From the NCBI GenBank assembly GCA_949051815.1, contig CARQVR010000032.1, forward strand, positions 1 to 34,561: 34,561 nt of DNA, written 5' to 3'. Below, piece after piece: positions 23,470 to 30,930 of this stretch; positions within the stretch are counted from its first letter, which is position 1; every line of letters starts with the position of its first letter. Position numbers and translations under genes: made by a program. The notes beneath the pieces are model-generated. The model was not told where the DNA came from, searched no databases, and saw only the letters and a program-made list of their open reading frames with translations. The stretch is from an uncultured Lachnospiraceae bacterium (lineage in GTDB: Bacteria > Bacillota > Clostridia > Lachnospirales > Lachnospiraceae).

Positions 23470-24255
23470 AGGAGGGGGTCCATGACGCTGGAAGCCGCCT
23501 TTGCCCTGCCGTTTTTTCTCTTCGCGGTGCTCAACATTCTTTTTGCGGTAAACATCATAGGGACGCAGAGCCGGATTAACGCAGCTCTGCATCAGGTGGG
23601 AAACAGGCTGGCCTTTGCGGGGTATGTCTATGAAAATACGGTGGGCGGTACGCTGCCGGACGGACTTGCCGGTGTGGTGGTTACGGAAGCATACGCCAGA
23701 GGGCAGGTTGTGGAATATGTGGGAAGATCCTATCTGGAAAATTCCTGCGTGAAGGGTGGCGCGGGAGGGCTGTCCTTCGCCGGATCTTCCGTGATGGGCG
23801 CGGAGGATATCATCGACTTGAAAATATCATACCGGGTGAGACCTTTTGCCGGGCTGATGGGATTTGACGGATTTTTCATGTCGCAGCGCTATTATGGCAG
23901 GGCCTGGACCGGATATGACGCCGCCGGATCGGTGAGTGACGACACACAGGAGGATCCCATGGTGTATATTACGAAAACGGGAACGGTCTATCATCTGGAC
24001 AGGAACTGCACTTATTTGAATCCGAAGATAGAGACAGTGCCTGTACAGTCTGTGCCGGACAGACGCAACGCGTCCGGCGAAAAATATGCGTCATGCGGTT
24101 CCTGTGGGGCGGGCGGAGGCGGCAGTCAGGTGTATATTACAAGCTATGGCAGCAGTTACCATAAACGGCTGGACTGTCCGGGACTGAAAAGGACGATTTA
24201 TACCGTGCCCCTGTCGGAGGCCGGTGCGAGAGGGAGGTGCTCGAAATGTGGATAG
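23326..24255 (+). CDS. TadE-like pseudopilin with tandem Cys/His modules
   Basis: A 309-residue protein. The prepilin motif RRRG|SMTLEAAF (cleavage after Gly51, Glu56 at +5) is followed by a membrane helix (FALPFFLFAVLNILFAVN) and an extracytoplasmic domain. At the C-terminus are two modules, 212-261 and 268-309, each VYIT-x-x-G-x-x-YH-x4-C followed by CxxC, a likely metal site. The 51-residue leader is far longer than the usual 5-20 and is made largely by DNA within the inverted repeat at 23309-23469. ATG 23326 has GGAGGTGAT upstream. A second in-frame ATG at 23482 with GGAGG six bases upstream would give a form without the cleavable leader. The 3' end overlaps the next gene by ten bases. 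Confidence 0.85.
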   Translation: MPFLRSRNLKFKKSTAHSLRAYLEAHQGSRILQVGHRLLKGASFILSRRRGSMTLEAAFALPFFLFAVLNILFAVNIIGTQSRINAALHQVGNRLAFAGYVYENTVGGTLPDGLAGVVVTEAYARGQVVEYVGRSYLENSCVKGGAGGLSFAGSSVMGAEDIIDLKISYRVRPFAGLMGFDGFFMSQRYYGRAWTGYDAAGSVSDDTQEDPMVYITKTGTVYHLDRNCTYLNPKIETVPVQSVPDRRNASGEKYASCGSCGAGGGGSQVYITSYGSSYHKRLDCPGLKRTIYTVPLSEAGARGRCSKCG

Positions 24256-24668
24256 AGATCGTATTGTTTTTGTTTCTGGCGGTCTGCGCCGTGTCTGACG
24301 GATGCAGGCGACAGGTTCCTCTGGCTGTCGTGTGGCTGGGGATGCTGACCGCAGCCTGTTTTCATATCGGCGGAGTGATGGGAGAGACAAGCCTTATGTC
24401 GGCAGCCCTTTCCCTCCTGCCGGGCGCGGGGTTTCTTCTGCTCGGTTTCCTGACAAAGGAGAAGGTGGGATACGGGGATGGCTGGACACTTTTGATGATT
24501 GGTCTGTTTACGGGCCTTTACCAGTGCTTTCTGATTCTGCTTGTGGGACTTGTGGCGGAGTCTGCTGCGGCAATTGTACTGTTGGCGGCCGGAAAGGCAA
24601 AGCGTGACCGGGAAATTCCTTTTTTGCCATTTCTGCTTCTCGGAATGGGGGTGGTGGTATGTTTTTGA
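24246..24668 (+). CDS. second A24-type prepilin peptidase-like protein
   Basis: A 140-residue polytopic membrane protein with four or five hydrophobic helices. Both aspartyl peptidase motifs can be seen in shortened form: AVSDGCRRQVP after the first helix and GYGDGW (GxGD) later. It is smaller and more divergent than the TadV-like peptidase at 16692. ATG at 24246 has AGGGAGG eight bases upstream and overlaps the end of the TadE-like gene; its own end overlaps the next TadE-like gene. Being between two pseudopilin genes, it may process these rather than Flp. That division of labour is an inference. Confidence 0.75.
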   Translation: MWIEIVLFLFLAVCAVSDGCRRQVPLAVVWLGMLTAACFHIGGVMGETSLMSAALSLLPGAGFLLLGFLTKEKVGYGDGWTLLMIGLFTGLYQCFLILLVGLVAESAAAIVLLAAGKAKRDREIPFLPFLLLGMGVVVCF

Positions 24669-25111
24669 AAAAGACGGCGAAAGGATATATGACGCTGGAG
24701 GCTTCATTTCTCATTACATGGACATTGTTTCTGTTTGTTCTTTTGATTTATTTATCCTTTTATTCCTATGACAAGTGTGTGCTTTTTCAGGATGCCTACA
24801 CGATCTGTTTCAGGGGAAGCGTCCAGAAGGACGAGGGACAGGTGGTGCCTTACATAAGCGCAAACATGCAGAAACAGTTTGGCAGGAAATATTTCGGCGT
24901 GGGAAAGGTGCAGGGAACGGTGGACAGAAACGGGAATACGACGAGCGTGACCGGCGAGTGTCGTGTGAAGGTGCCGATCCGGCAGTTGTTTACCATGCAC
25001 GGAAAAGAGGGGTGGCATATCCGCACCCGGGCAAAGGCGCAAATCATCAATCCGACAAAGATGATACGCAGATGCCGGTGGGTGGGAAATATGTTTTCGG
25101 ATGAAAAATGA
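24659..25111 (+). CDS. small TadE-like pseudopilin
   Basis: A 150-residue protein with a short leader ending in Gly9, then YMTLE (Glu14 at +5) and the helix SFLITWTLFLFVLLIYLSFY, the type IVb prepilin pattern. The mature extracytoplasmic part has about 115 residues, beta-rich by appearance, with a Cys pair typical of TadE-like proteins. ATG 24659 overlaps the stop of the peptidase-like gene. Compared with the other TadE-like protein (23326) it has a normal leader, which underlines how odd the long leader of that gene is. Confidence 0.85.
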   Translation: MFLKKTAKGYMTLEASFLITWTLFLFVLLIYLSFYSYDKCVLFQDAYTICFRGSVQKDEGQVVPYISANMQKQFGRKYFGVGKVQGTVDRNGNTTSVTGECRVKVPIRQLFTMHGKEGWHIRTRAKAQIINPTKMIRRCRWVGNMFSDEK

Positions 25112-25124
25112 GAAAGGGGTAACT

Positions 25125-25205
25125 ATGCAGATGCTGAATAGTTACGAAGGTAGATACAGATGCTTGAGGCAAAATTTTTCAGAGATTATAAACATAGTTA
25201 CATGA
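25125..25205 (+). CDS. possible 26-residue leader peptide overlapping the FHA gene start
   Basis: ATG at 25125 follows GAAAGGGG by five bases, a better ribosome binding site than the FHA gene itself has (GAAGGT). The frame stops at 25203-25205, 45 bases inside the FHA gene in another phase. It could couple translation of the FHA gene to the upstream pseudopilin, or be fortuitous. There is no protein evidence. Confidence 0.25.
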   Translation: MQMLNSYEGRYRCLRQNFSEIINIVT

Positions 25206-26719
25206 TTTTACCGTGTAAAAGCATACAGCCGGAGAAAAGCTATCAGTGCAGGCAGCTTACTTCCAATAAGATAGAAGAGATTCTGCGCTGCTCCATGCGG
25301 CATGTAAACGGTATGACATACTTTTATTATGATATCAGCTCCAGAACGACCATGGAAAGCCTGTATCGGGACAGGCAGATGACTTACCGTCAGGTCAGGG
25401 AACTGTTTGAACAGCTTTACGGCATGTATTGCAGAGTCGGCGATTACTTTATGGATGAGACACGGCTGGTATTTTCACCGGAATATATCTTTTATGATCT
25501 GTCGCGCAAAAAATATATCGGGCTTTACTACCCGGATTACGAGGAGGACAGACCGTATGAGGCGCTTATGGATTATCTGCTGGAGCATATGGACAGTGGG
25601 GACGAGCGTCTTTCGGACTGTGTCTATCAAATTTATGAGAGAGCGGAGGACAGCGGGTTTTCACTGTGGGACGCACTACAGATTCTGGGAGAATCGGAGG
25701 AGCGGGGCGAAGAGCCGGAAAAAGAGACGAAAGAGCCTGGCGGGCAAAAGGGGGACCTTTATCTGCTTTCCGGCCATGCTCTTTCTGAAAACCAGAGGGA
25801 GGAATCCGCCCGTGTACAGACGGATACGCAGGATTTGCAGGAGGATGACTTTGATCTGTGGGAGGAAAAGGATGACGCGTCTGCGCCTGAAAAAAAGAAG
25901 AGTCCGTTTTCGCTGTTTGTCGCAGCCTTCTCGGCCCTTGGAATCGCTGGAATTGTCTATATATACGGGACATATGAGCTGGCGGATGAAGAGATTATGA
26001 CGCTCCTCGGATGCGGCGCACTGTTGGGCATCTGTCTGATTGCGGGCCTTATGGGGATCATAAAAGGCGGTGCGAAAAAGGGGTGCAAAGATAAGGCAAA
26101 GGAGGAGACAGGGAAAAAATGTCCGGAAAAGGCGAACGATCTGTATCCGTCGATGCAGGAGACATTTTCTCCGGGAGCGGTGCGAAACAGGGAGACATTT
26201 TCTTCGGGAGCGGTGCAAAACAGGGAGACATTTTCTTCGGGAGCAGTGCGGAACAGGGAGATGGTTTCTTCGGAATATGTGCGAAACGGAGAGCCGGTAT
26301 CGCTGGAGCATGTGCTTAACCGGGAACGGGAGCCGGGGCTGTCCGCACCGGTCAGAAAAAGAAGCGGCGCGCCGGATGAAGAGGAAATCTGTGGAAACAC
26401 AGTCTTTTTCGACAGCGCAAAAATAGCGGAACATAAATTGTATGCGCTGGATAAGAAAAACAAGAAGCATATTGAACTGACCAAATTTCCGTTTACGGTA
26501 GGAAAGATGGCAGGGTGTGTGGACTGCGTTCTGGCGGATGATTCTGTCAGCCGGATTCACGCCAGATTCGAGAGGGTGGGAGACGTGATACAGTTGACCG
26601 ACATGAACTCCACGAACGGCACCTACAGAAACGGCCTGCGGATGCAGCCGCAGGAGACGGTGGAGATCGAGCCGGGGGATGAGATTCGGTTTGGGAAGCT
26701 GAATTATTGCTACCGGTGA
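25160..26719 (+). CDS. DUF6382-like and FHA domain membrane protein of the Tad locus
   Basis: A 519-residue protein. Residues 1 to about 180 match the DUF6382 type often seen with Tad genes (KHSYMILPC, LRCSMRHVNGMTYFYYDISS, FSPEYIFYDLS). Two adjacent membrane segments at about 250-300 follow an acidic linker. Next come five 11-residue tandem repeats (334-388). The C-terminal FHA domain (435-519) has VGK, SRIHARF and NSTNGTYRNG, the phosphothreonine-binding loops. FHA proteins read Ser/Thr kinase signals, so this may link kinase control to pilus assembly at the membrane. No kinase is in the window. ATG 25160; last gene of the Tad operon. Confidence 0.85.
   Translation: MLEAKFFRDYKHSYMILPCKSIQPEKSYQCRQLTSNKIEEILRCSMRHVNGMTYFYYDISSRTTMESLYRDRQMTYRQVRELFEQLYGMYCRVGDYFMDETRLVFSPEYIFYDLSRKKYIGLYYPDYEEDRPYEALMDYLLEHMDSGDERLSDCVYQIYERAEDSGFSLWDALQILGESEERGEEPEKETKEPGGQKGDLYLLSGHALSENQREESARVQTDTQDLQEDDFDLWEEKDDASAPEKKKSPFSLFVAAFSALGIAGIVYIYGTYELADEEIMTLLGCGALLGICLIAGLMGIIKGGAKKGCKDKAKEETGKKCPEKANDLYPSMQETFSPGAVRNRETFSSGAVQNRETFSSGAVRNREMVSSEYVRNGEPVSLEHVLNREREPGLSAPVRKRSGAPDEEEICGNTVFFDSAKIAEHKLYALDKKNKKHIELTKFPFTVGKMAGCVDCVLADDSVSRIHARFERVGDVIQLTDMNSTNGTYRNGLRMQPQETVEIEPGDEIRFGKLNYCYR
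26159..26323 (+). repeat. five in-frame 33-bp tandem repeats in the FHA protein gene
   Basis: Each unit starts GAGACATTTTC or a variant and encodes an 11-residue block of type ETFSSGAVRNR. Units 1-3 are nearly identical in DNA; units 4 and 5 are diverged. The array lies in the linker between the membrane segments and the FHA domain. Recent duplication of units 1-3 makes copy-number variation between strains likely. Confidence 0.9.
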
Positions 26720-26747
26720 GAGGCGGATTTTTTGATACTATGGTAAT

Positions 26748-27188
26748 GTGCATTATGTCTGGTGTACTACGAAGTTTAATGATTTAGAGCAGCCACCGAC
26801 ATTGAATCCTTCTAAAATATGTAAGAGATATTTGGAACAGATTATGACAGGGGACCGTCATGCCAAGGAAATAGAAAACAATATTGCGGGTATCTTAATG
26901 GGCGCAGAAAAGAAATATAATGTTGGAATTATCGATAAAAAAGAGTATAATGCAATCAAGGAAATGGTTTCGACATCCGACTACGAACTGTTCTTTCCTG
27001 TACTGTATATCATTGATGGAAGGAAAGCCAAAAGTAAATGTATGGAAGTTCCGGAAGCTGACAGGGCAAGTGATAATTCCGTAGAGTATGTCATCGAAAA
27101 TCTGGAGGAAAATGAATTTGAAACAATTTTTATTAAGGATATTTTGAGCGGGATAGTTGTTCCGGCTGATGAGAAAGCAGGTGAATAG
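26748..27188 (+). CDS. hypothetical protein, possibly 5'-truncated
   Basis: A 146-residue soluble protein that I do not recognise. It begins at GTG 26748 without a good ribosome binding site and with an in-frame stop just upstream, and its first residues (HYVWCTTKFNDLEQPPTLN) read like the inside of a domain, so the N-terminus of a longer gene may be lost. It continues with charged helices (KRYLEQIM, ENNIAGILMGAEKKYNVG) and ends in an acidic region. Four bases after its stop the next small gene begins. Its base composition is more AT-rich than the Tad genes upstream, which hints at different origin. Confidence 0.55.
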   Translation: MHYVWCTTKFNDLEQPPTLNPSKICKRYLEQIMTGDRHAKEIENNIAGILMGAEKKYNVGIIDKKEYNAIKEMVSTSDYELFFPVLYIIDGRKAKSKCMEVPEADRASDNSVEYVIENLEENEFETIFIKDILSGIVVPADEKAGE

Positions 27189-27192
27189 TAAT

Positions 27193-27462
27193 ATGGAAGA
27201 ATTGATGAATTCGATGGCGTTAGAAGAACTGCTTGATGCGTCGTGGGCGGTGCAGATGAGCATGAAGGGGATGAAGATGCCTGATGTGAGATCGGCAAAG
27301 GCACAGGAACTTGTAGAGCTCATATTGCGTGCAGGTACAAAAGAGCAGATAGAAGAGATGCGAGGCGATCTCAATGTGAAGATTGTCAAGGTGAACAAGG
27401 AAATGTCAGATCCTGTGGAGGCGGAAAGGCTGCTTCGTGAGTTTATGGAAGAGGATGATTAA
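27193..27462 (+). CDS. small acidic hypothetical protein
   Basis: An 89-residue soluble helical protein, rich in Glu and Met, with no recognised domain. ATG at 27193 has AGGTG ten bases upstream; the in-frame start at 27157 lies within the previous gene and has no binding site. It is tightly coupled to the upstream hypothetical gene (four-base gap). The pair may form a two-protein unit, but nothing in the sequence shows what it does. Confidence 0.6.
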   Translation: MEELMNSMALEELLDASWAVQMSMKGMKMPDVRSAKAQELVELILRAGTKEQIEEMRGDLNVKIVKVNKEMSDPVEAERLLREFMEEDD

Positions 27463-27488
27463 TGTGATAAACTGAAAAGGAATACACT

Positions 27489-28109
27489 ATGGATAAAAAC
27501 GAAAAATGGTTACAGTGGGCGGTCGAACTGCAAAGTCTGGCGCAGGCGGGACTGTTTTACTGTAAAGATAAATATGAGCTGGAAAGGTATGAGCGCATCA
27601 GAGAAATTTCGGCAGAAATGCTCAGTTTAAAGACGGATATACCGCTTGAAAAAGTAAAGGATTTATTCTGCGGCGATGTGGGATATCAAACACCTAAAAT
27701 AGATACGCGGGCGGCGATCTTTAAAGACGGAAAAATATTGCTTGTGCATGAGGTGAACGGTACATGGGCATTGCCGGGCGGCTGGGTGGACGTGAATGTT
27801 TCCGTCATGGAAAATACGATAAAGGAGGTCAGGGAAGAGGCGGGACTCGACGTTACCGTCAAACGGATTATTGCCGTGCAGGACAGGGAAAAACACAATT
27901 TACCGATTTACGCTTATAAAGTATGCAAAATATTTATGCAGTGCGAGGTGACAGGCGGCGCGTTTGTGCCCAATATTGAAACGACGGGCTTTGACTATTT
28001 CGGAATGGATGAGCTGCCCTGCCTTGCGGAAGAAAAAAACAACAGAGAACAAATAGAGATGTGTTTTCGGGCAATGCGTTCGGAGATCTGGGAGACTTTA
28101 TACGATTAG
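27489..28109 (+). CDS. NUDIX hydrolase with N-terminal helical domain
   Basis: A 206-residue protein that would hydrolyse a nucleoside diphosphate linked to another group (substrate unknown). Residues 1-65 are the helical domain placed before many Bacillota NUDIX proteins (Nudix_N_2 type). The NUDIX box lies at about 96-118: GGWVDVNVS, then ENTIKEVREEAGL, keeping the REVxEE-like catalytic Glu residues (here EVREEAG). ATG 27489 has AAAAGGA upstream. It lies 26 bases after the small acidic gene but looks like an independent housekeeping-type enzyme. Confidence 0.88.
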   Translation: MDKNEKWLQWAVELQSLAQAGLFYCKDKYELERYERIREISAEMLSLKTDIPLEKVKDLFCGDVGYQTPKIDTRAAIFKDGKILLVHEVNGTWALPGGWVDVNVSVMENTIKEVREEAGLDVTVKRIIAVQDREKHNLPIYAYKVCKIFMQCEVTGGAFVPNIETTGFDYFGMDELPCLAEEKNNREQIEMCFRAMRSEIWETLYD

Positions 28110-28160
28110 CCATTTCCTGCTTACGCACCCTCCCGTAACCCTGCAGGTAAATATTTCATC

Positions 28161-28189
28161 TTTACACAAGAACGTACGTTTGGTAAGAT
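28161..28189 (+). promoter_or_regulatory. SOS promoter with LexA (DinR) box for the dinB operon
   Basis: TTTACA (28161-28166) and TAAGAT (28184-28189) are 17 bases apart with TGG before the -10 box. Between them lies AGAACGTACGTTTG (28169-28182), which fits 12 of 14 positions of the Gram-positive LexA consensus CGAACRNRYGTTYC. A repressor bound there would cover the spacer of the promoter. It precedes the DinB operon, a classic SOS target. Confidence 0.8.
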
Positions 28190-28225
28190 GATATTACATT
28201 CATCGGCAGGGAGGAGGTGAAGGAA

Positions 28226-28525
28226 ATGGAAGAGAAGCTTCATAAGAAGATGCTGTCGGACGGACAGGCTGATATTCCGATCCAGATGATGTCGCTGACA
28301 GAGCGGGACGGCAGAATAACGCCGCAATGGTTCCGCCTCGAGACAGAAGAGCACGAAGTCATGCTGTGCCGGATTGAGCAGGTTGTCTCACGGGATGAAA
28401 AGAGGTACGTGGGCATCAGGGAGAAACAATTTATCTGCAAAATCAGAATGGGGAATATCTGTAAAACCTTAGAGGTGCGGTATAACGTGGAAACCCAGCG
28501 ATGGCGGATCTTCCAGTTCCTGTAA
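28226..28525 (+). CDS. small conserved-looking protein cotranscribed with dinB
   Basis: A 99-residue soluble protein of unknown function. It has a beta-rich C-terminal half with the pattern TPQWFRLE, then CRIEQVV, IREKQFICKIRMG, VRYNVETQRWRIF. The ribosome binding site GGGAGGAGGTGAAGG before ATG 28226 is one of the strongest in the window. Its stop overlaps the DinB start (TAATG), so the two are translated together. With the LexA box upstream it is probably SOS-induced, perhaps an accessory subunit or DNA-binding partner of the polymerase; that is inference from context only. Confidence 0.75.
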   Translation: MEEKLHKKMLSDGQADIPIQMMSLTERDGRITPQWFRLETEEHEVMLCRIEQVVSRDEKRYVGIREKQFICKIRMGNICKTLEVRYNVETQRWRIFQFL

Positions 28526-29817
28526 TGATGGGTAAATATGTATTTCATATAGATGTGAACAGCGCCTTTCTCGCATGGACCGCGGCTTACCGGGTGGAAG
28601 TGCTGGGGGAAAAGGAAGATATCCGGCTGATACCGAGCATTGTGGGCGGAGATCAGGAGAAACGCCACGGGATTGTCCTTGCAAAGAGCACCCCTGCAAA
28701 GAAATACGGCATACAGACGGGTGAACCGGTGGTATCTGCACAGAGGAAATGTCCGGGACTGGTGATCGTGCCGCCGGATTACGGGCTATACGTCAAATCC
28801 TCCAGAGCTTTTATGAAAATATTAAAGGAGTACAGCGACAATGTAATCCAGTACAGCATTGACGAGGCGTGGGTTGTGTTTGAAGGGTTTGAGAAGCTGT
28901 ATGGCCGCGGCCAGATGGTGAACATGGCCTATGAATTAAAGGACAGGATCAGAGACGAACTGGGCTTTACGGTAAACGTCGGCATTTCCCAAAATTTCCT
29001 TTTGTCTAAAATGGCAGGTGATTTTTCCAAACCGGATAAAGTTCACACGCTGTTTCCGGAAGAGATCAGGCAGAAAATGTGGCCGCTCCCTGTTTCAGAC
29101 TTATTTCTGGCAGGGCGGGCGACGGTGGAGAAGCTGCACAAGGTTGGCATACGGACGATTGGGGAACTGGCGCAGGCGGACGAGGGAATGATACGCTCCC
29201 TGTTAAAAAAGCACGGGCAGACGATACAGGGTTTCGCAAGAGGTGGAGATCTGGAACCGGGCATGGTTTCCCATGAAGCCAATAAAGGTTACGGAAACAG
29301 TATGACGGCTCCGGTGGATGTGGTGACGGAGGAGTATGCGAAGCACCTGCTGCTCTCCTTAAGCGAGACGGTGGGGACGAGGCTGCGGGCTGACGGCGTG
29401 ATGGTCAGCGTGGTCAGCGTACACCTGACAACCTGTGAGTTTCAGCGGATGAATAAGCAGATGCAGTTAGACTCGCCGACAAATATCACGGAGGAGATTT
29501 ATGGGGCAGCATGTCAGGTGTTCGACAGGCTGTGGGATAAGAAGACGCCTGTGCGGCAGCTTGGCGTCCATACATCGAAGGTACAGGAGAATGCCGGGCG
29601 GCAGTACAGTATTTTTGATTTGGAAAAAAGTGACAAATTGGAGAAACTGGACAAGGCGGTGGACAGGGTTCGTGAAAAATACGGGGAGGACGCTATTTTC
29701 AGGGCCAGCTTCCTGAAAGGAAATGTATCTCATATGAGCGGCGGCCTGAATAGAGAGAGGCGCAGCGGAGTTACGTTAGGAATAGACGTGGAGGGTGAAA
29801 ACGTCAGGGACTTGTGA
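28525..29817 (+). CDS. dinB: Y-family DNA polymerase IV (DinB)
   Basis: A 430-residue translesion polymerase. The palm motifs FHIDVNSAFLAW and YSIDEAW carry the metal-binding acidic residues; fingers, thumb with helix-hairpin-helix (VGIRTIGELAQ) and the little-finger domain follow. The C-terminal part is slightly longer than Escherichia coli Pol IV and lacks a clear beta-clamp motif that I can identify with confidence. The start at 28525 overlaps the upstream stop; ATG 28528 is equally possible and a longer frame from 28501 lies inside the upstream gene. Regulated by the LexA box at 28169. Confidence 0.93.
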   Translation: MMGKYVFHIDVNSAFLAWTAAYRVEVLGEKEDIRLIPSIVGGDQEKRHGIVLAKSTPAKKYGIQTGEPVVSAQRKCPGLVIVPPDYGLYVKSSRAFMKILKEYSDNVIQYSIDEAWVVFEGFEKLYGRGQMVNMAYELKDRIRDELGFTVNVGISQNFLLSKMAGDFSKPDKVHTLFPEEIRQKMWPLPVSDLFLAGRATVEKLHKVGIRTIGELAQADEGMIRSLLKKHGQTIQGFARGGDLEPGMVSHEANKGYGNSMTAPVDVVTEEYAKHLLLSLSETVGTRLRADGVMVSVVSVHLTTCEFQRMNKQMQLDSPTNITEEIYGAACQVFDRLWDKKTPVRQLGVHTSKVQENAGRQYSIFDLEKSDKLEKLDKAVDRVREKYGEDAIFRASFLKGNVSHMSGGLNRERRSGVTLGIDVEGENVRDL

Positions 29818-29832
29818 GCGCGTTCTGTATGT

Positions 29833-29861
29833 TTGACATCCCCTATTGAAAATGATACTCT
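29833..29861 (+). promoter_or_regulatory. sigma-A promoter of the rhomboid gene
   Basis: TTGACA (29833-29838) and TACTCT (29856-29861) are 17 bases apart, with TGA before the -10 box. Expected transcription start is 29867-29869, at or next to the ATG of the rhomboid gene (29868), which implies a leaderless mRNA. Confidence 0.65.
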
Positions 29862-29867
29862 TTTCTC

Positions 29868-30914
29868 ATGGACATTTTAACGCTGGAACGACTGGAAAAT
29901 CTGTTTGCAGGGCATGACTATGGCAAGATACCATCTAATTTGCCCGAGTTTAATTTTTACTGCCGAAGAGAGGTGCAGGGAATCACGGTGCTCCATGTGA
30001 TTGACTATAGGCAGGGACTCTATATTTCTAAAGACCAGTATACACATCTGAAAAAACAGATAGAGACGTTTTTTCGTGAGAGGGGAGAGCGGGAAGTCCA
30101 CATAATGACACTGATTTTGTGTGACGATACGGAGAAGGCGAAGCGGCTTTGTGAGGAGGATCCCTTTTGCTGGATTATTGATTCGCGGGAATACAGGCTG
30201 CTGGTTCATGAGACCCGGGCGGCGGACTTTTATGGCTGGAAGGATATTCTGGAGGAGTATCTGTTTGCGCTGGCGCGGGAGAGCGCGGCGCAGAAAAAAC
30301 CGGCTGCCGGAGCGGCTGGAAAGCCGGACTGGCGGGCGTTGTCGTGGATCAATGTCATTTTGGTATCGGTGAATGTAATTATATTTCTGATATGTACATT
30401 TACGGGAGATTTGTTATATAATAAGTTTGCGTTCAACGTGACGAAGCTTTGGCAGGGAGAATGGTACCGCCTGTTTACAAGCATGTTTTTACATTGGGAC
30501 GTGGAACACCTTTTCAGCAATATGGTCGTTCTGTATTATGTGGGTGCCATTGTGGAGCGCAGGCTGGGGCCGGTTCCCTATACGGCGCTCTATATGCTTT
30601 CCGGGCTTGCGGGGAATGTTTTTTCCATGGGGTACGAGTTTTTTGCACATGGCTATGGAAATTCGGCGGGTGCGAGCGGCGCGGTTTTCGGCGTGGAGGG
30701 TGCGCTGCTGTTTCTGGTTATGGCGCATCAGGGGAAGCTGGAATCCATGACGGCGGGGCGCGTGGCCTTTGCGGTTGCCTTTTCGCTCTATTGCGGCTTC
30801 ACCAGCGCGGGGGTGAATAACGCGGCGCATGTGGGCGGTGTCCTGATGGGTTTTACAGCGGCGGCGGTCATAGAGGCATGTAAGAAAATGCAGGTGTTTT
30901 TCCACCACAGATGA
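29868..30914 (+). CDS. rhomboid family intramembrane serine protease
   Basis: A 348-residue membrane protease. Residues 1-145 are a soluble N-terminal domain of unknown role. Six or more membrane helices follow from about 160. Catalytic marks are HLFSNM (Asn and His of the oxyanion region), GASGAVFG (nucleophile Ser) and NAAHVGG (general base His). It cuts substrates within or near membrane segments. No ribosome binding site is visible before ATG 29868 and the promoter puts the transcription start on or beside the A of this ATG. The following gene begins after 16 bases and is probably cotranscribed. Confidence 0.93.
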   Translation: MDILTLERLENLFAGHDYGKIPSNLPEFNFYCRREVQGITVLHVIDYRQGLYISKDQYTHLKKQIETFFRERGEREVHIMTLILCDDTEKAKRLCEEDPFCWIIDSREYRLLVHETRAADFYGWKDILEEYLFALARESAAQKKPAAGAAGKPDWRALSWINVILVSVNVIIFLICTFTGDLLYNKFAFNVTKLWQGEWYRLFTSMFLHWDVEHLFSNMVVLYYVGAIVERRLGPVPYTALYMLSGLAGNVFSMGYEFFAHGYGNSAGASGAVFGVEGALLFLVMAHQGKLESMTAGRVAFAVAFSLYCGFTSAGVNNAAHVGGVLMGFTAAAVIEACKKMQVFFHHR

Positions 30915-30930
30915 GAAAGGAAAGGGTCGT

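Noticed and set aside
26159..26323. CRISPR-like array
   Set aside because: The repeats are directly tandem without spacers and are in frame within the FHA protein gene.
26700..26737. Terminator after the FHA gene
   Set aside because: There is a T6 run after CCGGTGAGAGGCGG but the stem is only three base pairs.
28116..28147. Terminator after the NUDIX gene
   Set aside because: CCTGC/GCAGG and TTACG/CGTAA can pair, but with a four-base bulge and no T tract, so it is not convincing.
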